DNA of 64,000 nucleotides, taken from assembly GCF_019966515.1 (NCBI RefSeq), contig NZ_JAIMIB010000003.1, positions 124,001-188,000 on the forward strand. Reading direction: 5' to 3'. Positions 20,521 to 29,388 of the stretch are shown here, piece after piece (positions within the stretch are counted from its first letter, which is position 1; the number at the start of each line of letters is the position of its first letter). A program made the translations under genes and the position numbers. The notes under the pieces are model-generated. The model worked only from the letters and a program-made list of their open reading frames with translations, was not told the origin of the DNA and did no database searches. The stretch is from Roseovarius aestuarii. Its GTDB lineage: Bacteria > Pseudomonadota > Alphaproteobacteria > Rhodobacterales > Rhodobacteraceae.

Positions 20521-21109
20521 GGTTGCGCTGGGATACATTCGATGGATCGACCGTATGAACCGGCTTATCGGTCGGGTGATCATGTATGGCGTCTTTGCGA
20601 TGATCGGCGTGCTGCTCTGGTCGTCGGTGTCGAAAACCTTCTTCGTACCCGCGCTCTGGACGCTGGAAATGGCGCAGTTCTGCATGGTCGCCTATTATAT
20701 GCTGGGTGGGCCATACTCGATCCAACTGGGCTCGAACGTGCGGATGGATCTGTTCTACGGCGCGTGGAGCGATCATCGCCGTGCCAGCTTCGATGCGCTG
20801 ACCGTGTTCTTCCTGATCTTTTATCTGATCATCCTGCTTTGGGGCGGGATCAGCTCGACCGCCTATTCGCTGGGCGATTTCTCGGGCGAGCCGTTCAGTT
20901 TCTTCGCCTCGCTCATCGGCGCCTTCTTTACCGGTGGGCCTGACGCGGCACTGGCCGAAATGGGTCATATGGAACGCAGCCCCTCGGTCTGGCGGCCCTA
21001 TCTGTGGCCAATCAAGCTGATCATGGTGATCGGGATCTTCCTGATGCTGCTGCAGGCCATCTCTGAACTTTGCAAGGATGTGCTGCGCATCCGGGGGCAT
21101 GAAATCTGA
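20513..21109 (+). CDS. TRAP transporter small permease (DctQ type)
   Basis: A 198-residue four-helix membrane subunit of a tripartite ATP-independent periplasmic transporter. It starts with GTG inside the end of the amidohydrolase gene. Typical DctQ features are the first helix around VIMYGVFAMIGVLLWSSV, the W-T-L-E-M motif before AQFCMVAYYMLGG, and the conserved R-M-D segment (NVRMDLFYG) after helix 2. The central part is longer than average. The stop overlaps the dctM start by one base (TGATG). Confidence 0.92.
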   Translation: MSKVALGYIRWIDRMNRLIGRVIMYGVFAMIGVLLWSSVSKTFFVPALWTLEMAQFCMVAYYMLGGPYSIQLGSNVRMDLFYGAWSDHRRASFDALTVFFLIFYLIILLWGGISSTAYSLGDFSGEPFSFFASLIGAFFTGGPDAALAEMGHMERSPSVWRPYLWPIKLIMVIGIFLMLLQAISELCKDVLRIRGHEI

Positions 21110-22434
21110 TGTCATACGAGATGATTGCTCTGCTGATGTTCTCGAGCATGATGCTGATGCTGCTGACCGGTCAGCGTGTATTCGGTGCCATCGGGTTTGT
21201 CGCCGTGGTTGCCGCGCTACTGCTCTGGGGGGATCGGGGTGGTTATGATCTGGGCTTTGCGGCCGCGATCAAGCTGATGAAATGGTATCCGCTGCTGACC
21301 CTGCCGATGTTCATTTTCATGGGCTACATCCTCAGCGAAAGCCGGATTGCCGACGACCTCTACAAGATGTTCCACGTCTGGATGGGCGGACTATCTGGCG
21401 GCCTAGCGATTGGTACGATCGGGCTGATGGTCCTGATTTCGGCAATGAACGGGCTGAGCGTGGCGGGCATGGCCATCGGGGCCACGATTGCGCTGCCCGA
21501 GTTGCTCAAACGCGGCTATGATAAACGCATGGTCACTGGGGTGATACAGGCTGGATCATCCCTCGGGATTCTTGTGCCGCCATCCGTTGTTCTGGTGCTC
21601 TACGCGATGATCGCGCGCCAGCCGGTTGGTCAGCTTTGGCTGGCGGGTGTCTTGCCTGGCCTGATGATGGCGGCGATGTTCATCATCTACATCGCCATTC
21701 GCTGCAAGATCACGCCTTCGCTCGGTCCGGTTTTGCCGAAAGAAGAGCGCGATGTCGGATGGCCCGAGAAGATACGTTTGCTGGGCGCGGGCCTGTTACC
21801 GCTGGTGATTTTCTTTTCGATGATGGTGCCTTTTGTCAAAGGCTGGACGTCGCTGGTCGAAAGCTCGGCCATTGGGGCGATGGCCGCCTTTGTCGCCGCC
21901 GTGCTGAAAGGCCGCATGACCCGCAAGGTGTTCGAGACCAGCGTGCGCAACACGCTTGGTATTTCCTGCATGTTCATGTGGATCATTCTGGCGGCTCTGG
22001 CCTTTGGCGCGGTCTTCGATGGGCTGGGCGCGGTCAAGGCGATCGAAAGCCTCTTTACCGAAAAGATGGGCCTCTCGCCGATCATGATCCTGATCCTGAT
22101 GCAGCTCAGTTTTATCGTCATGGGCACGTTTCTGGATGATACCGCGATGCTGGTTATCGTGGCACCGCTCTATGTGCCGCTTGTGGGCGCGCTTGGCTTT
22201 GATCTGATCTGGTACGGCGTGCTTTATACGATCACCTGCCAGATCGCCTATATGACGCCACCTTTTGGCTATAACCTTTTCCTGATGCGGGCCATGGCCC
22301 CACCCGAGATCACGATCCACGATATCTACCGGTCAATCATTCCGTTCGTGCTGGTAATGACTTTCGCGCTGGCTGTGGTGATGATCTTCCCGCAAGTCGC
22401 CCTTTGGCTGCCGGATTATGTCTATGGGAAATAG
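21109..22434 (+). CDS. TRAP transporter large permease (DctM type)
   Basis: A 441-residue DctM-type permease with about 12 hydrophobic segments, the sodium-coupled transport subunit of the TRAP system. Typical features are LPMFIFMGYILSES, the glycine-rich GSSLGILVPPSVVLVLYAMIA (as GSSLGILVPPS), and LDDTAMLVIVAPLYVPL and ITCQIAYMTPPFGYNLF in the second half. Part of the DctQMP set at 20513-23536, here in the order QM-P with the binding protein last. Confidence 0.93.
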   Translation: MSYEMIALLMFSSMMLMLLTGQRVFGAIGFVAVVAALLLWGDRGGYDLGFAAAIKLMKWYPLLTLPMFIFMGYILSESRIADDLYKMFHVWMGGLSGGLAIGTIGLMVLISAMNGLSVAGMAIGATIALPELLKRGYDKRMVTGVIQAGSSLGILVPPSVVLVLYAMIARQPVGQLWLAGVLPGLMMAAMFIIYIAIRCKITPSLGPVLPKEERDVGWPEKIRLLGAGLLPLVIFFSMMVPFVKGWTSLVESSAIGAMAAFVAAVLKGRMTRKVFETSVRNTLGISCMFMWIILAALAFGAVFDGLGAVKAIESLFTEKMGLSPIMILILMQLSFIVMGTFLDDTAMLVIVAPLYVPLVGALGFDLIWYGVLYTITCQIAYMTPPFGYNLFLMRAMAPPEITIHDIYRSIIPFVLVMTFALAVVMIFPQVALWLPDYVYGK

Positions 22435-22449
22435 AAAATTATCAGAGAA

Positions 22450-22463
22450 CTCCGGGAACGGAG
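22450..22463 (+). promoter_or_regulatory. GNRA-capped hairpin between dctM and dctP
   Basis: CTCCG-GGAA-CGGAG is a perfect 5-bp stem with a GNRA tetraloop placed between the permease and binding-protein genes. Such structures often protect or separate message segments so that binding protein is made in excess; here that is inference. Confidence 0.4.
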
Positions 22464-22498
22464 CATCAATTGTCGAGCACAAAACAGGAGAGAGAGTG

Positions 22499-23536
22499 AT
22501 GACAACTAGAAGAAAGTTTTTAACCAGCGCCGGTATCGGTGCAGCAGCAACATTTGCCACACCTGCAATCGTAAAGGCGCAGACGCCGATCAAATGGCGT
22601 TTCCAGACCTATGCCGGGTCCGCCCTGGGCGAGCATGTGACCAAACCGATGGTCGACTATGTAAACAACGCCGCCAATGGCGAAATGGAGATCGAACTTT
22701 TCTATGCCGATCAGATCGTCCCCACTGGTGAGCTTTTCCAGGCGCTGCAGCGCGGCACCATCGACGCGGTGCACTCAGACGACGACTCGATGGCGTCACC
22801 CACGCCGCTTCGCCAGTTCGGCGGGTATTTCCCCTTTGCCACCAAGCACATCCTCGACGTGCCGGTGCTCTTTAACCAGTATGGCCTCGCCGATATCTGG
22901 CGGTCGGAATATGAAAAGGTCGGCGTCCAGTGGATTTCTGCCGCCGGTCAGGACCCGTGTAACTTCAACACCAAGAAGGAAATCAAATCGGTTGCCGATC
23001 TGGACGGACTCAGGCTCTATTCCTTCCCGACTGCGGGCCGTTTCATGGCCAAATTCGGCGTGGTGCCGATGAATATCCCGTACGAGGATGCAGAGGTGGC
23101 GGTGCAGACCGGTGAGCTCGATGGCATGGCCTGGTCAGGCATTACCGAGGATTACACCGTCGGCTGGGCAGACGTGACTGATTACTTCCTGACCAACAAC
23201 ATCTCGGGCGCCTGGATCGGGTCGTGGTTTGTCAACCAGCAGCGTTGGGCTGATCTGCCGGATCACCTCAAGCAACTGGTGATGGCAGCAACCGAAGCCG
23301 GTCATACCTACCGCAACCAGTGGTACTGGGGCGGCGAGGCGGCCCTGCGCGCCAAGGGCGACAAGCTGGAGCTTCGTACCGTGCCCGCGGATGAATGGGC
23401 CGAGGTAGAAAATGCCGCGAAGGACTTCTGGAAAGAGGTCGCCGAAGAGGGCGAAATCCAGCAGAAGATCATCAGCATCTTCCAGGAGTACAACTCGGTC
23501 ATCAACCAGGCAGGACCGCCCTACACAAACGGTTGA
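22499..23536 (+). CDS. TRAP transporter substrate-binding protein (DctP family), Tat-type leader
   Basis: A 345-residue periplasmic binding protein. The leader begins TTRRKFLTSAGIGAAATF and ends in IVKAQ, a twin-arginine signal. The DctP domain has the usual central helix region with the substrate-carboxylate Arg around GLRLYSFPTAGRFMAKFG and YEDAEVAVQTGELDGMAWSG (conserved QTGxIDG pattern). The ATG at 22499 follows AGGAGAGAGAG. The open frame is longer upstream, but that part is not leader-like. The substrate is probably an amine or carboxylate fed to the downstream ligase, by context. Confidence 0.92.
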   Translation: MTTRRKFLTSAGIGAAATFATPAIVKAQTPIKWRFQTYAGSALGEHVTKPMVDYVNNAANGEMEIELFYADQIVPTGELFQALQRGTIDAVHSDDDSMASPTPLRQFGGYFPFATKHILDVPVLFNQYGLADIWRSEYEKVGVQWISAAGQDPCNFNTKKEIKSVADLDGLRLYSFPTAGRFMAKFGVVPMNIPYEDAEVAVQTGELDGMAWSGITEDYTVGWADVTDYFLTNNISGAWIGSWFVNQQRWADLPDHLKQLVMAATEAGHTYRNQWYWGGEAALRAKGDKLELRTVPADEWAEVENAAKDFWKEVAEEGEIQQKIISIFQEYNSVINQAGPPYTNG

Positions 23537-23592
23537 TTTGACCCAAATTCAATTCCGGTCCCTGCACTGCCCGGGGCCGGGTGACATTTGAC

Positions 23593-24972
23593 ATGCAAGA
23601 GAACGGACCCGGTGAAATGAGCCTGAGTTTCGAAGAGTTGAAAGCACAAGTCACCGCTGGTGATGTCGATACGGTGCTGGTCTGCCTTGTGGACATGCAG
23701 GGACGGCTGATGGGCAAGCGTTTCCATGCCGGGCATTTCATCGCCGGCGCCTGGGAAGAGACGCATTGCTGTAACTATCTGCTGGCCACCGATCTGGAGA
23801 TGGCGACTCCCGATGGTTATGCCGCGACCTCCTGGCAGTCGGGCTATGGTGATTATGTGATGAAGCCCGACCTGACAACCCTGCGCCCGGTGCCGTGGTT
23901 GGACGGTACGGTGATGGTGCTGTGTGATGTGCTTGATCATCATACCCATGAAGACGTTCCCCATTCCCCCCGCGCGGTACTCAAAAAACAGCTCAGGCGC
24001 CTCGAGGCGATGGGCTATGACGCGATGATGGCGACCGAGTTGGAGTTTTTCCTCTTTGAGAAAAGCTTTGACGAGATCCGCAAGGAGAAGTTCCGCGATC
24101 TGGAACCGATCTCCGGCTACAATGAGGATTACGCGATCCTGCAGACCACCAAGGAAGAACATGTGATGCGGCCCATCCGCAATCATCTGTGGAACGCGGG
24201 TATCCCGGTGGAAAACTCCAAAGGCGAGGCCGAAACCGGGCAGGAAGAGCTGAACATCAAATATGCCGCAGCACTTGATACGGCGGATTACCACACAATC
24301 GCGAAAAATGCGGTCAAGGAGATCGCATTTCAGCAGGGCCATGCGGCGACCTTCCTGCCGAAATGGCACCACGACAAGGTTGGATCGTCCAGCCATGTGC
24401 ACCAATCGCTGTGGAAAGATGGAAAGCCTGTATTCTACGACACGGATGACAAGCTGGGCATGTCCAACCTGATGAAGAATTATATGGCGGGTCTTTTGAA
24501 ATACGCTCCGGATTTCACCTATTTTCTGGCGCCGTATATCAACAGCTATAAACGGTTCCAGAAAGGATCGTTTGCGCCGACCCGTACAATCTGGTCGGTG
24601 GATAATCGTACGGCCGGTTTCCGGCTCTGTGGTGACGGCACCAAGGCTGTCCGGGTCGAATGCCGCGTCGGCGGGTCGGATCTGAATCCCTACCTGGCGA
24701 TGGCGGCACAGCTTGCCGCGGGTATTGCCGGGGTCGAGGAGGAGTTGCCGCTTGATCCGCCATTTTCCGGCGACGCATATGAGGGTGACAGCGGTATGAT
24801 CCCGCAGACCCTTCGTGACGCGATGGTCACGCTGAAGGGGTCTGCCATGTTGCGGGCGGCGATGGGCGACGATGTGGTGGACCACTATGCGCGCGCTGCG
24901 GAGGTGGAGATCGAGGATTTCGACCGCGTTGTGACGGATTATGAGATCGCACGCGGGTTTGAGCGGGCCTGA
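23593..24972 (+). CDS. Glutamine synthetase-like gamma-glutamyl ligase (PuuA/GS III-type branch)
   Basis: A 459-residue member of the glutamine synthetase family that is not GlnA. The beta-grasp domain (residues about 15-105) is followed by the catalytic domain with metal-binding ELEFFLFE, GQEELNI and SSHVHQSLW, and the glutamate/ATP loop NSYKRFQ and RVECRVGGSDLNPYLA. The adenylylation tyrosine region of GlnA is absent. Such enzymes glutamylate polyamines or small amines at the expense of ATP. The genes around it (TRAP importer, ADH, ALDH, amidohydrolase) fit glutamylation of an imported amino alcohol. Starts at 23581 (GTG) or 23617 (ATG) are also possible. Confidence 0.88.
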   Translation: MQENGPGEMSLSFEELKAQVTAGDVDTVLVCLVDMQGRLMGKRFHAGHFIAGAWEETHCCNYLLATDLEMATPDGYAATSWQSGYGDYVMKPDLTTLRPVPWLDGTVMVLCDVLDHHTHEDVPHSPRAVLKKQLRRLEAMGYDAMMATELEFFLFEKSFDEIRKEKFRDLEPISGYNEDYAILQTTKEEHVMRPIRNHLWNAGIPVENSKGEAETGQEELNIKYAAALDTADYHTIAKNAVKEIAFQQGHAATFLPKWHHDKVGSSSHVHQSLWKDGKPVFYDTDDKLGMSNLMKNYMAGLLKYAPDFTYFLAPYINSYKRFQKGSFAPTRTIWSVDNRTAGFRLCGDGTKAVRVECRVGGSDLNPYLAMAAQLAAGIAGVEEELPLDPPFSGDAYEGDSGMIPQTLRDAMVTLKGSAMLRAAMGDDVVDHYARAAEVEIEDFDRVVTDYEIARGFERA

Positions 24973-25023
24973 GTATTTCGGCCAAGAAGAAGGGCAGGAA
25001 TGCCTGAAACAGATGAGGAAAAA

Positions 25024-26403
25024 ATGACGACACTTAGGTGTATCTCGCCGATTGATGGATCGGTGTTTGCCGAGCGCGAGGTGCTGTCGCGCGATGCGGC
25101 GATGGCTGCGACCAAGGCAGCCCGTGCGGCGCAGGCGGGCTGGGCGGCACGACCGCTGCAGGAGCGGATCGACCTGGTCATGGCCGGTGTCGCCGCCGTG
25201 GGCGCGATGAATGACGTGATCGTGCCGGAACTGGCCCATATGATGGGTCGTCCTGTCCGTTACGGCGGAGAATTTGGCGGGTTCAATGAACGCGCAACCC
25301 ATATGGGTCAGATTGCCGCCGAGGCGCTGGCCGATATCCAGGTGGGTGAGGATGAGACATTTAGACGATATATCAAACGCATTCCCCAAGGCGTTGTCTT
25401 CGTCGTCGCCCCCTGGAACTACCCCTATATGACCGCGATCAATACGGTGGCGCCAGCGCTGATCGCCGGGAACACGGTGGTGCTGAAACACGCCACCCAG
25501 ACACTTTTGGTGGGTGAACGCATGGCGGTGGCGTTTCACTCCGCTGGCATCCCTGAAAATGTCTTCCAGAACGTTTTTCTGGATCATGACACTACATCCG
25601 AGATGATCGCGCGGCGAGCCTTTGATTTTGTGAATTTCACCGGCTCGGTAGGCGGGGGTAAGGCGATGGAGCGCGCCGCGGCGGGCACATTTACCGGCGT
25701 CGGGACCGAACTGGGCGGCAAGGATCCCGGCTATGTGATGGAGGATGCGGATCTTGATGCGGCAGTGGACACGCTGATTGACGGGGCGATGTTCAACTCG
25801 GGCCAGTGCTGCTGCGGGATTGAGCGCATCTATGTGCATGAGAGCTTGTTTGATGCCTTTGTCGAAAAGGCGGTGCGAATCGTGAACGGTTATAAGCTGG
25901 GCGACCCTCTGGACAAGGAGACCTCGATCGGTCCGATGGCGAATGTGCGCTTTGCCCAAGAGGCGCGGGCGCAGATCGACGAGGCTTTGGCCGATGGCGC
26001 CACAGCTCATATCGATAAAATGCCCGCGGATGACGGTGCCGCTTACCTGACGCCGCAGATACTTACGAACGTGACCCACGATATGCGGGTGATGCGTGAC
26101 GAAAGCTTTGGCCCGGTGGTGGGTATCATGCCCGTGAAGAGTGATGACGAAGCGGTCGCATTGATGAATGACAGCCAATTTGGTCTGACCGCGAGTCTCT
26201 GGACCCGCGATCTGGATCGGGCCGCGCGCGTTGGCGACCGGATCGAGACCGGGACCGTTTTCATGAATCGCGCGGATTACCTTGATCCGGGCCTGTGCTG
26301 GACCGGCTGCAAGGATACCGGGCGCGGCGGCGGCCTGTCGGTCATCGGCTATCACAATCTGACACGACCCAAATCCTACCATCTGAAGAAGGTGACATCA
26401 TGA
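25024..26403 (+). CDS. NAD(P)-dependent aldehyde dehydrogenase
   Basis: A 459-residue ALDH-superfamily enzyme. It has the cofactor-binding VVAPWNYPYMTAINTVAPALIAG-type segment (APWNYP), FTGSVGGGKAM, ELGGKDPGYV with the general-base Glu, and the catalytic Cys in NSGQCCCGIERIYV. ESFGPVVGI lies near the C-terminus. The Met of MTTLRCISPIDG is chosen (AGGA 6 bp upstream); a Met 8 codons earlier at 25000 is possible. It overlaps the iron alcohol dehydrogenase gene by four bases (ATGA). In the proposed pathway it oxidises a gamma-glutamyl aminoaldehyde to the acid. Confidence 0.93.
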   Translation: MTTLRCISPIDGSVFAEREVLSRDAAMAATKAARAAQAGWAARPLQERIDLVMAGVAAVGAMNDVIVPELAHMMGRPVRYGGEFGGFNERATHMGQIAAEALADIQVGEDETFRRYIKRIPQGVVFVVAPWNYPYMTAINTVAPALIAGNTVVLKHATQTLLVGERMAVAFHSAGIPENVFQNVFLDHDTTSEMIARRAFDFVNFTGSVGGGKAMERAAAGTFTGVGTELGGKDPGYVMEDADLDAAVDTLIDGAMFNSGQCCCGIERIYVHESLFDAFVEKAVRIVNGYKLGDPLDKETSIGPMANVRFAQEARAQIDEALADGATAHIDKMPADDGAAYLTPQILTNVTHDMRVMRDESFGPVVGIMPVKSDDEAVALMNDSQFGLTASLWTRDLDRAARVGDRIETGTVFMNRADYLDPGLCWTGCKDTGRGGGLSVIGYHNLTRPKSYHLKKVTS

Positions 26404-27545
26404 GCCTGACAGGAAACTGGTCTTACCCGACCGCAATGAAATTCGGCGCTGGCCGGATCAAGGAACTGCCCGATGCCTGCGCGGCGGCCGGCATCAAGAA
26501 ACCGCTGCTGGTAACCGACAAGGGCTTGGCCGATCTGCCGGTCACCCTGTCGACGCTGGACATCATGGAGGCCGCCGGGCTGGGCCGGGGCATGTTCAGC
26601 GATGTCGATCCGAACCCGAATGAAAAGAACCTTGATGCGGGTGTCGCTGCCTACAAGGCCGGGGGTCATGACGGTGTGGTTGCCTTTGGCGGCGGTTCGG
26701 GGCTTGATCTGGGCAAGATGGTGGCCTTCATGGCGGGCCAGACCCGGCCCGTCTGGGATTTCGAGGATATCGGCGATTGGTGGACGCGCGCCGACGCTGA
26801 CGCGATTGCGCCGATTGTTGCCGTGCCAACCACAGCGGGCACCGGTTCCGAGGTGGGGCGCGCGTCGGTCATCACCAATTCCCAGACCCATGTGAAAAAG
26901 ATCATCTTTCACCCCAAGGTCCTGCCCGCGGTCGTGATCTGTGATCCGGAACTGACCGTGGGCATGCCGAAATTCATCACCGCTGGCACCGGGCTTGATG
27001 CCTTCGCCCATTGTGTCGAGGCATTTTCCAGCCCGCATTACCACCCAATGAGCCAGGGGATTGCACTGGAAGGCATGCGGCTAGTGATCGACAACCTGCC
27101 CCGCGCCTATGCCGATGGTACGGATATCGAAGCCCGCGCAAACATGATGAGCGCGGCAGCGATGGGGGCCACGGCTTTTCAGAAGGGTTTGGGGGCCATC
27201 CACGCGTTGAGCCACCCGATCGGCGCAGTCTATAACACGCATCACGGTACCACGAACGCGGTCTGTATGCCCGCGGTGCTGGAGATGAACGCCCCCGAAA
27301 TCGAGGATCGCTTCAATCTGGCCGCGTCCTATCTGGGTATTTCAGGAGGGTTCGGTGGGTTCCGTGCCTTCGTGCAGGAATTCAACGATAGCCTTGGCAT
27401 TCCCCGCAAGCTGCGGGACTTGGGTGTAGGCGATGACCGCATAGACGAACTGAGTGCGATGGCATTAGAAGACCCAAGCTGTGGCGGCAACCCGGTTGAA
27501 CTGACGCGTGACAACCTGGCAGGGCTGTTCCGGGCTGTGATCTAG
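26400..27545 (+). CDS. Iron-containing alcohol dehydrogenase
   Basis: A 381-residue group III (Fe-type) alcohol dehydrogenase. The cofactor motif GGGSGLDLGK is at about residues 97-106 and the metal site includes DAFAHCVEAFSSPHYHP, GAIHALSHPIGAVYNTHHGTTNA (split: the HALSHPIG and YNTHHG segments). PTTAGTGSE is the conserved phosphate loop. The ATGA overlap with the aldehyde dehydrogenase gene decides the start over a longer open frame. It is the last gene of the operon and is followed by a strong hairpin. Predicted role: oxidation of the alcohol group of a glutamylated amino alcohol. Confidence 0.94.
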   Translation: MSLTGNWSYPTAMKFGAGRIKELPDACAAAGIKKPLLVTDKGLADLPVTLSTLDIMEAAGLGRGMFSDVDPNPNEKNLDAGVAAYKAGGHDGVVAFGGGSGLDLGKMVAFMAGQTRPVWDFEDIGDWWTRADADAIAPIVAVPTTAGTGSEVGRASVITNSQTHVKKIIFHPKVLPAVVICDPELTVGMPKFITAGTGLDAFAHCVEAFSSPHYHPMSQGIALEGMRLVIDNLPRAYADGTDIEARANMMSAAAMGATAFQKGLGAIHALSHPIGAVYNTHHGTTNAVCMPAVLEMNAPEIEDRFNLAASYLGISGGFGGFRAFVQEFNDSLGIPRKLRDLGVGDDRIDELSAMALEDPSCGGNPVELTRDNLAGLFRAVI

Positions 27546-27565
27546 GGTATGTATCGGCTGATGCT

Positions 27566-27594
27566 GCACACGCCAAATTTCCTGAGGCGTGTGC
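27566..27594. terminator. Bidirectional hairpin between alcohol dehydrogenase and lrp genes
   Basis: GCACACGCC (27566-27574) and GGCGTGTGC (27586-27594) form a perfect 9-bp stem with an 11-nt loop, placed between two convergent genes. No T tract follows on the plus strand. Confidence 0.55.
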
Positions 27595-27610
27595 GATGGG
27601 AGACCTTATG

Positions 27611-28078
27611 TCAACCGGCAACAGGTAATCCGCTGTCGTCTTTTAGTTGTTGCATCACAATCTGACTCAGTACGCGACCGACCGAAGGGTGCGGCAGCAG
27701 CACTTTCTGGATCAGATGATTGAGGGCCGGCAAATCTGCGCAATAGACACGCAGCAGATAGTCGGCATCTCCGGTCATCGTCCAGGCGGCGGTGATTTCC
27801 TTTTGCGAACCGATTAGACGATTGATTGCCGAATGGGTTTCCGCCGTTTGTGCAGCGGTCTGTATTTGCACAAAGGCCTGCACCGACAATCCCAACTTCT
27901 CGGCGCTTACCGTGCAGGTAGTGCCGGTGATATATCCTTCAGCCTCCAGCCGCTGGCGTCGACGGCCGATCTGCGAAGGCGACAGATGAAGAATATCTGA
28001 AAGCTCCTGCGCCGTGTTCTGCGCGTTGGCCTGGAGAATCTCGAGAAGGCGTCTGTCAGTGGAATCTAATTTGGCCAT
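27611..28078 (-). CDS. Lrp/AsnC family regulator next to hpd
   Basis: A 155-residue Lrp/AsnC protein: N-terminal winged HTH (residues about 4-60, LDSTDRRLLEILQANAQNTAQELSDI split by HLSPSQIGRRRQRLEAEGYI) and a C-terminal RAM effector domain (VQAFVQIQT, ITAAWTMTGDADYLLRVYC). It is divergent from the 4-hydroxyphenylpyruvate dioxygenase gene, so it probably controls tyrosine/phenylalanine catabolism in response to an aromatic amino acid. A 15-bp inverted repeat lies just upstream of its start. It differs from the two other Lrp proteins of the window in the recognition helix. Confidence 0.9.
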   Translation of the reverse strand: MAKLDSTDRRLLEILQANAQNTAQELSDILHLSPSQIGRRRQRLEAEGYITGTTCTVSAEKLGLSVQAFVQIQTAAQTAETHSAINRLIGSQKEITAAWTMTGDADYLLRVYCADLPALNHLIQKVLLPHPSVGRVLSQIVMQQLKDDSGLPVAG

Positions 28079-28083
28079 GCGTA

Positions 28084-28098
28084 ATAATGGCGCATTAT
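28084..28098. promoter_or_regulatory. Lrp-type operator between lrp and hpd
   Basis: ATAATG-GCG-CATTAT is a perfect inverted repeat of the 15-bp size typical of Lrp/AsnC sites. It sits 5 bp upstream of the lrp start codon in a very AT-rich 139-bp divergent gap (28079-28217), where it would cause autoregulation and could affect hpd. Less perfect ATAAT/ATTAT half-sites lie at 28112-28150. Confidence 0.5.
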
Positions 28099-28217
28099 AT
28101 TAATAGTATGCAATTATATCTTGATGTAATGCTATAATTTCCATAATTACGCGCACTTTTATCGTGAAATATGCGGTACTATTCTTCTTGAATTTCTTAT
28201 TTGCAAGGAGCAGGAAT

Positions 28218-29312
28218 ATGGGCCCCTTCCCGCACGAAGCGCCGAAATCGAGCATTTCAGCGGATAACCCCGCTGGCACGGATGGATTTGAGTTCGTGGA
28301 GTTCGCGCATCCCGACCCGAATGCGCTGCGTGTGCTGTTCCGGAAAATGGGCTACACGCACACGGCAACGCATAAGTCCAAGGATATCCAGCTTTGGCAA
28401 CAAGGTGACATCACCTATGTGCTGAACAACGAGCCGGGCAGTCACGCCCGCGCTTTTGTTGAAGAGCATGGTCCCTGTGCGCCCTCAATGGCTTGGCGGG
28501 TTGCAGATGCGCAGCATGCCTTTGATCATGCGGTCGCCCACGGCGCCACCCCCTATACCGGCGCCGACAAGACAATGAATGTGCCCGCAATCGAAGGGAT
28601 CGGCGGATCGCTCCTCTACTTCATCGATCAGTATTACGAAGCCAATCCGTATAATGAGGAATTCAATTGGATCGCAGATGCGCGTCCGTTCGGCGTTGGT
28701 TTCCATTATCTCGACCACCTCACGCACAATGTTCACAAAGGTAACATGGATACCTGGTTCAGGTTTTATGGCGACCTGTTCAATTTCAAAGAAATTCGGT
28801 TCTTTGATATCGAGGGCAAGCATACCGGGCTGCTGAGCCGCGCCCTGACTTCGCCCTGTGGCCGCATCCGTATTCCGATCAACGAGGACCGGGGGGAGAA
28901 AGGTCAGATTGTCGAATATCTGAAACGCTATAAGGGTGAGGGTATTCAGCATATCGCGGTGGGTGCGCACAACATCTATGACGCTACGGATGCGATTGCC
29001 GCGCGCGGGCTAAAGTTCATGCCATCGCCGCCGGACACCTATTACGATCTGAGCAAAACGCGCGTTACCGGCCATGAAGAGCCGCTGGACCGGATGATGA
29101 AACACGGCATCCTGATTGACGGTGAAGGTGTCGTGGACGGTGGAGAAACCCGGATCCTGCTACAGATTTTTTCAAAAACGGTGATCGGCCCGATCTTCTT
29201 TGAGTTCATCCAGCGCAAGGGTGATGACGGATTTGGTGAAGGGAACTTCAAAGCCCTTTTCGAAAGCATTGAAGCGGATCAGATCGCGCGCGGTGTGCTT
29301 GACGATATCTGA
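28218..29312 (+). CDS. hpd: 4-hydroxyphenylpyruvate dioxygenase
   Basis: This non-heme iron enzyme converts 4-hydroxyphenylpyruvate to homogentisate in tyrosine breakdown. The 364-residue length is typical of bacteria. It consists of two VOC-type halves: an N-terminal domain (GFEFVEFAHPDPNALRVLF) and a catalytic C-terminal domain with metal ligands His in FHYLDHLTHNV, His in GIQHIAVG, and Glu in IFFEFIQRKGDDGFGEGNF. The ATG at 28218 follows AAGGAGCAGG, which decides against the open frame 18 codons longer. The divergent Lrp gene is the likely regulator. Confidence 0.95.
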   Translation: MGPFPHEAPKSSISADNPAGTDGFEFVEFAHPDPNALRVLFRKMGYTHTATHKSKDIQLWQQGDITYVLNNEPGSHARAFVEEHGPCAPSMAWRVADAQHAFDHAVAHGATPYTGADKTMNVPAIEGIGGSLLYFIDQYYEANPYNEEFNWIADARPFGVGFHYLDHLTHNVHKGNMDTWFRFYGDLFNFKEIRFFDIEGKHTGLLSRALTSPCGRIRIPINEDRGEKGQIVEYLKRYKGEGIQHIAVGAHNIYDATDAIAARGLKFMPSPPDTYYDLSKTRVTGHEEPLDRMMKHGILIDGEGVVDGGETRILLQIFSKTVIGPIFFEFIQRKGDDGFGEGNFKALFESIEADQIARGVLDDI

Positions 29313-29368
29313 TTGCGGTATCTTTACCGCAAAAGAAAAAGGGCCGGAGCTTGCTACACCGGCCCTTT
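29313..29368. terminator. Tandem terminator hairpins after hpd
   Basis: TTGCGGTA/TACCGCAA (29313-29332, loop TCTT) is followed by AAAGGGCCGG (29338-29347) pairing with CCGGCCCTTT (29359-29368). The second has A and T tracts on its two sides, so it can end both hpd and the convergent symporter message. Confidence 0.8.
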
Positions 29369-29388
29369 CGATTGTCTGGATTCTGTTA

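Noticed and set aside
23521..26382. Very long minus-strand open frame opposite the GS-like and aldehyde dehydrogenase genes
   Set aside because: It is a codon-phase shadow in GC-rich DNA: the plus strand encodes two clear enzymes, and the minus product is His/Arg-rich with no domain.
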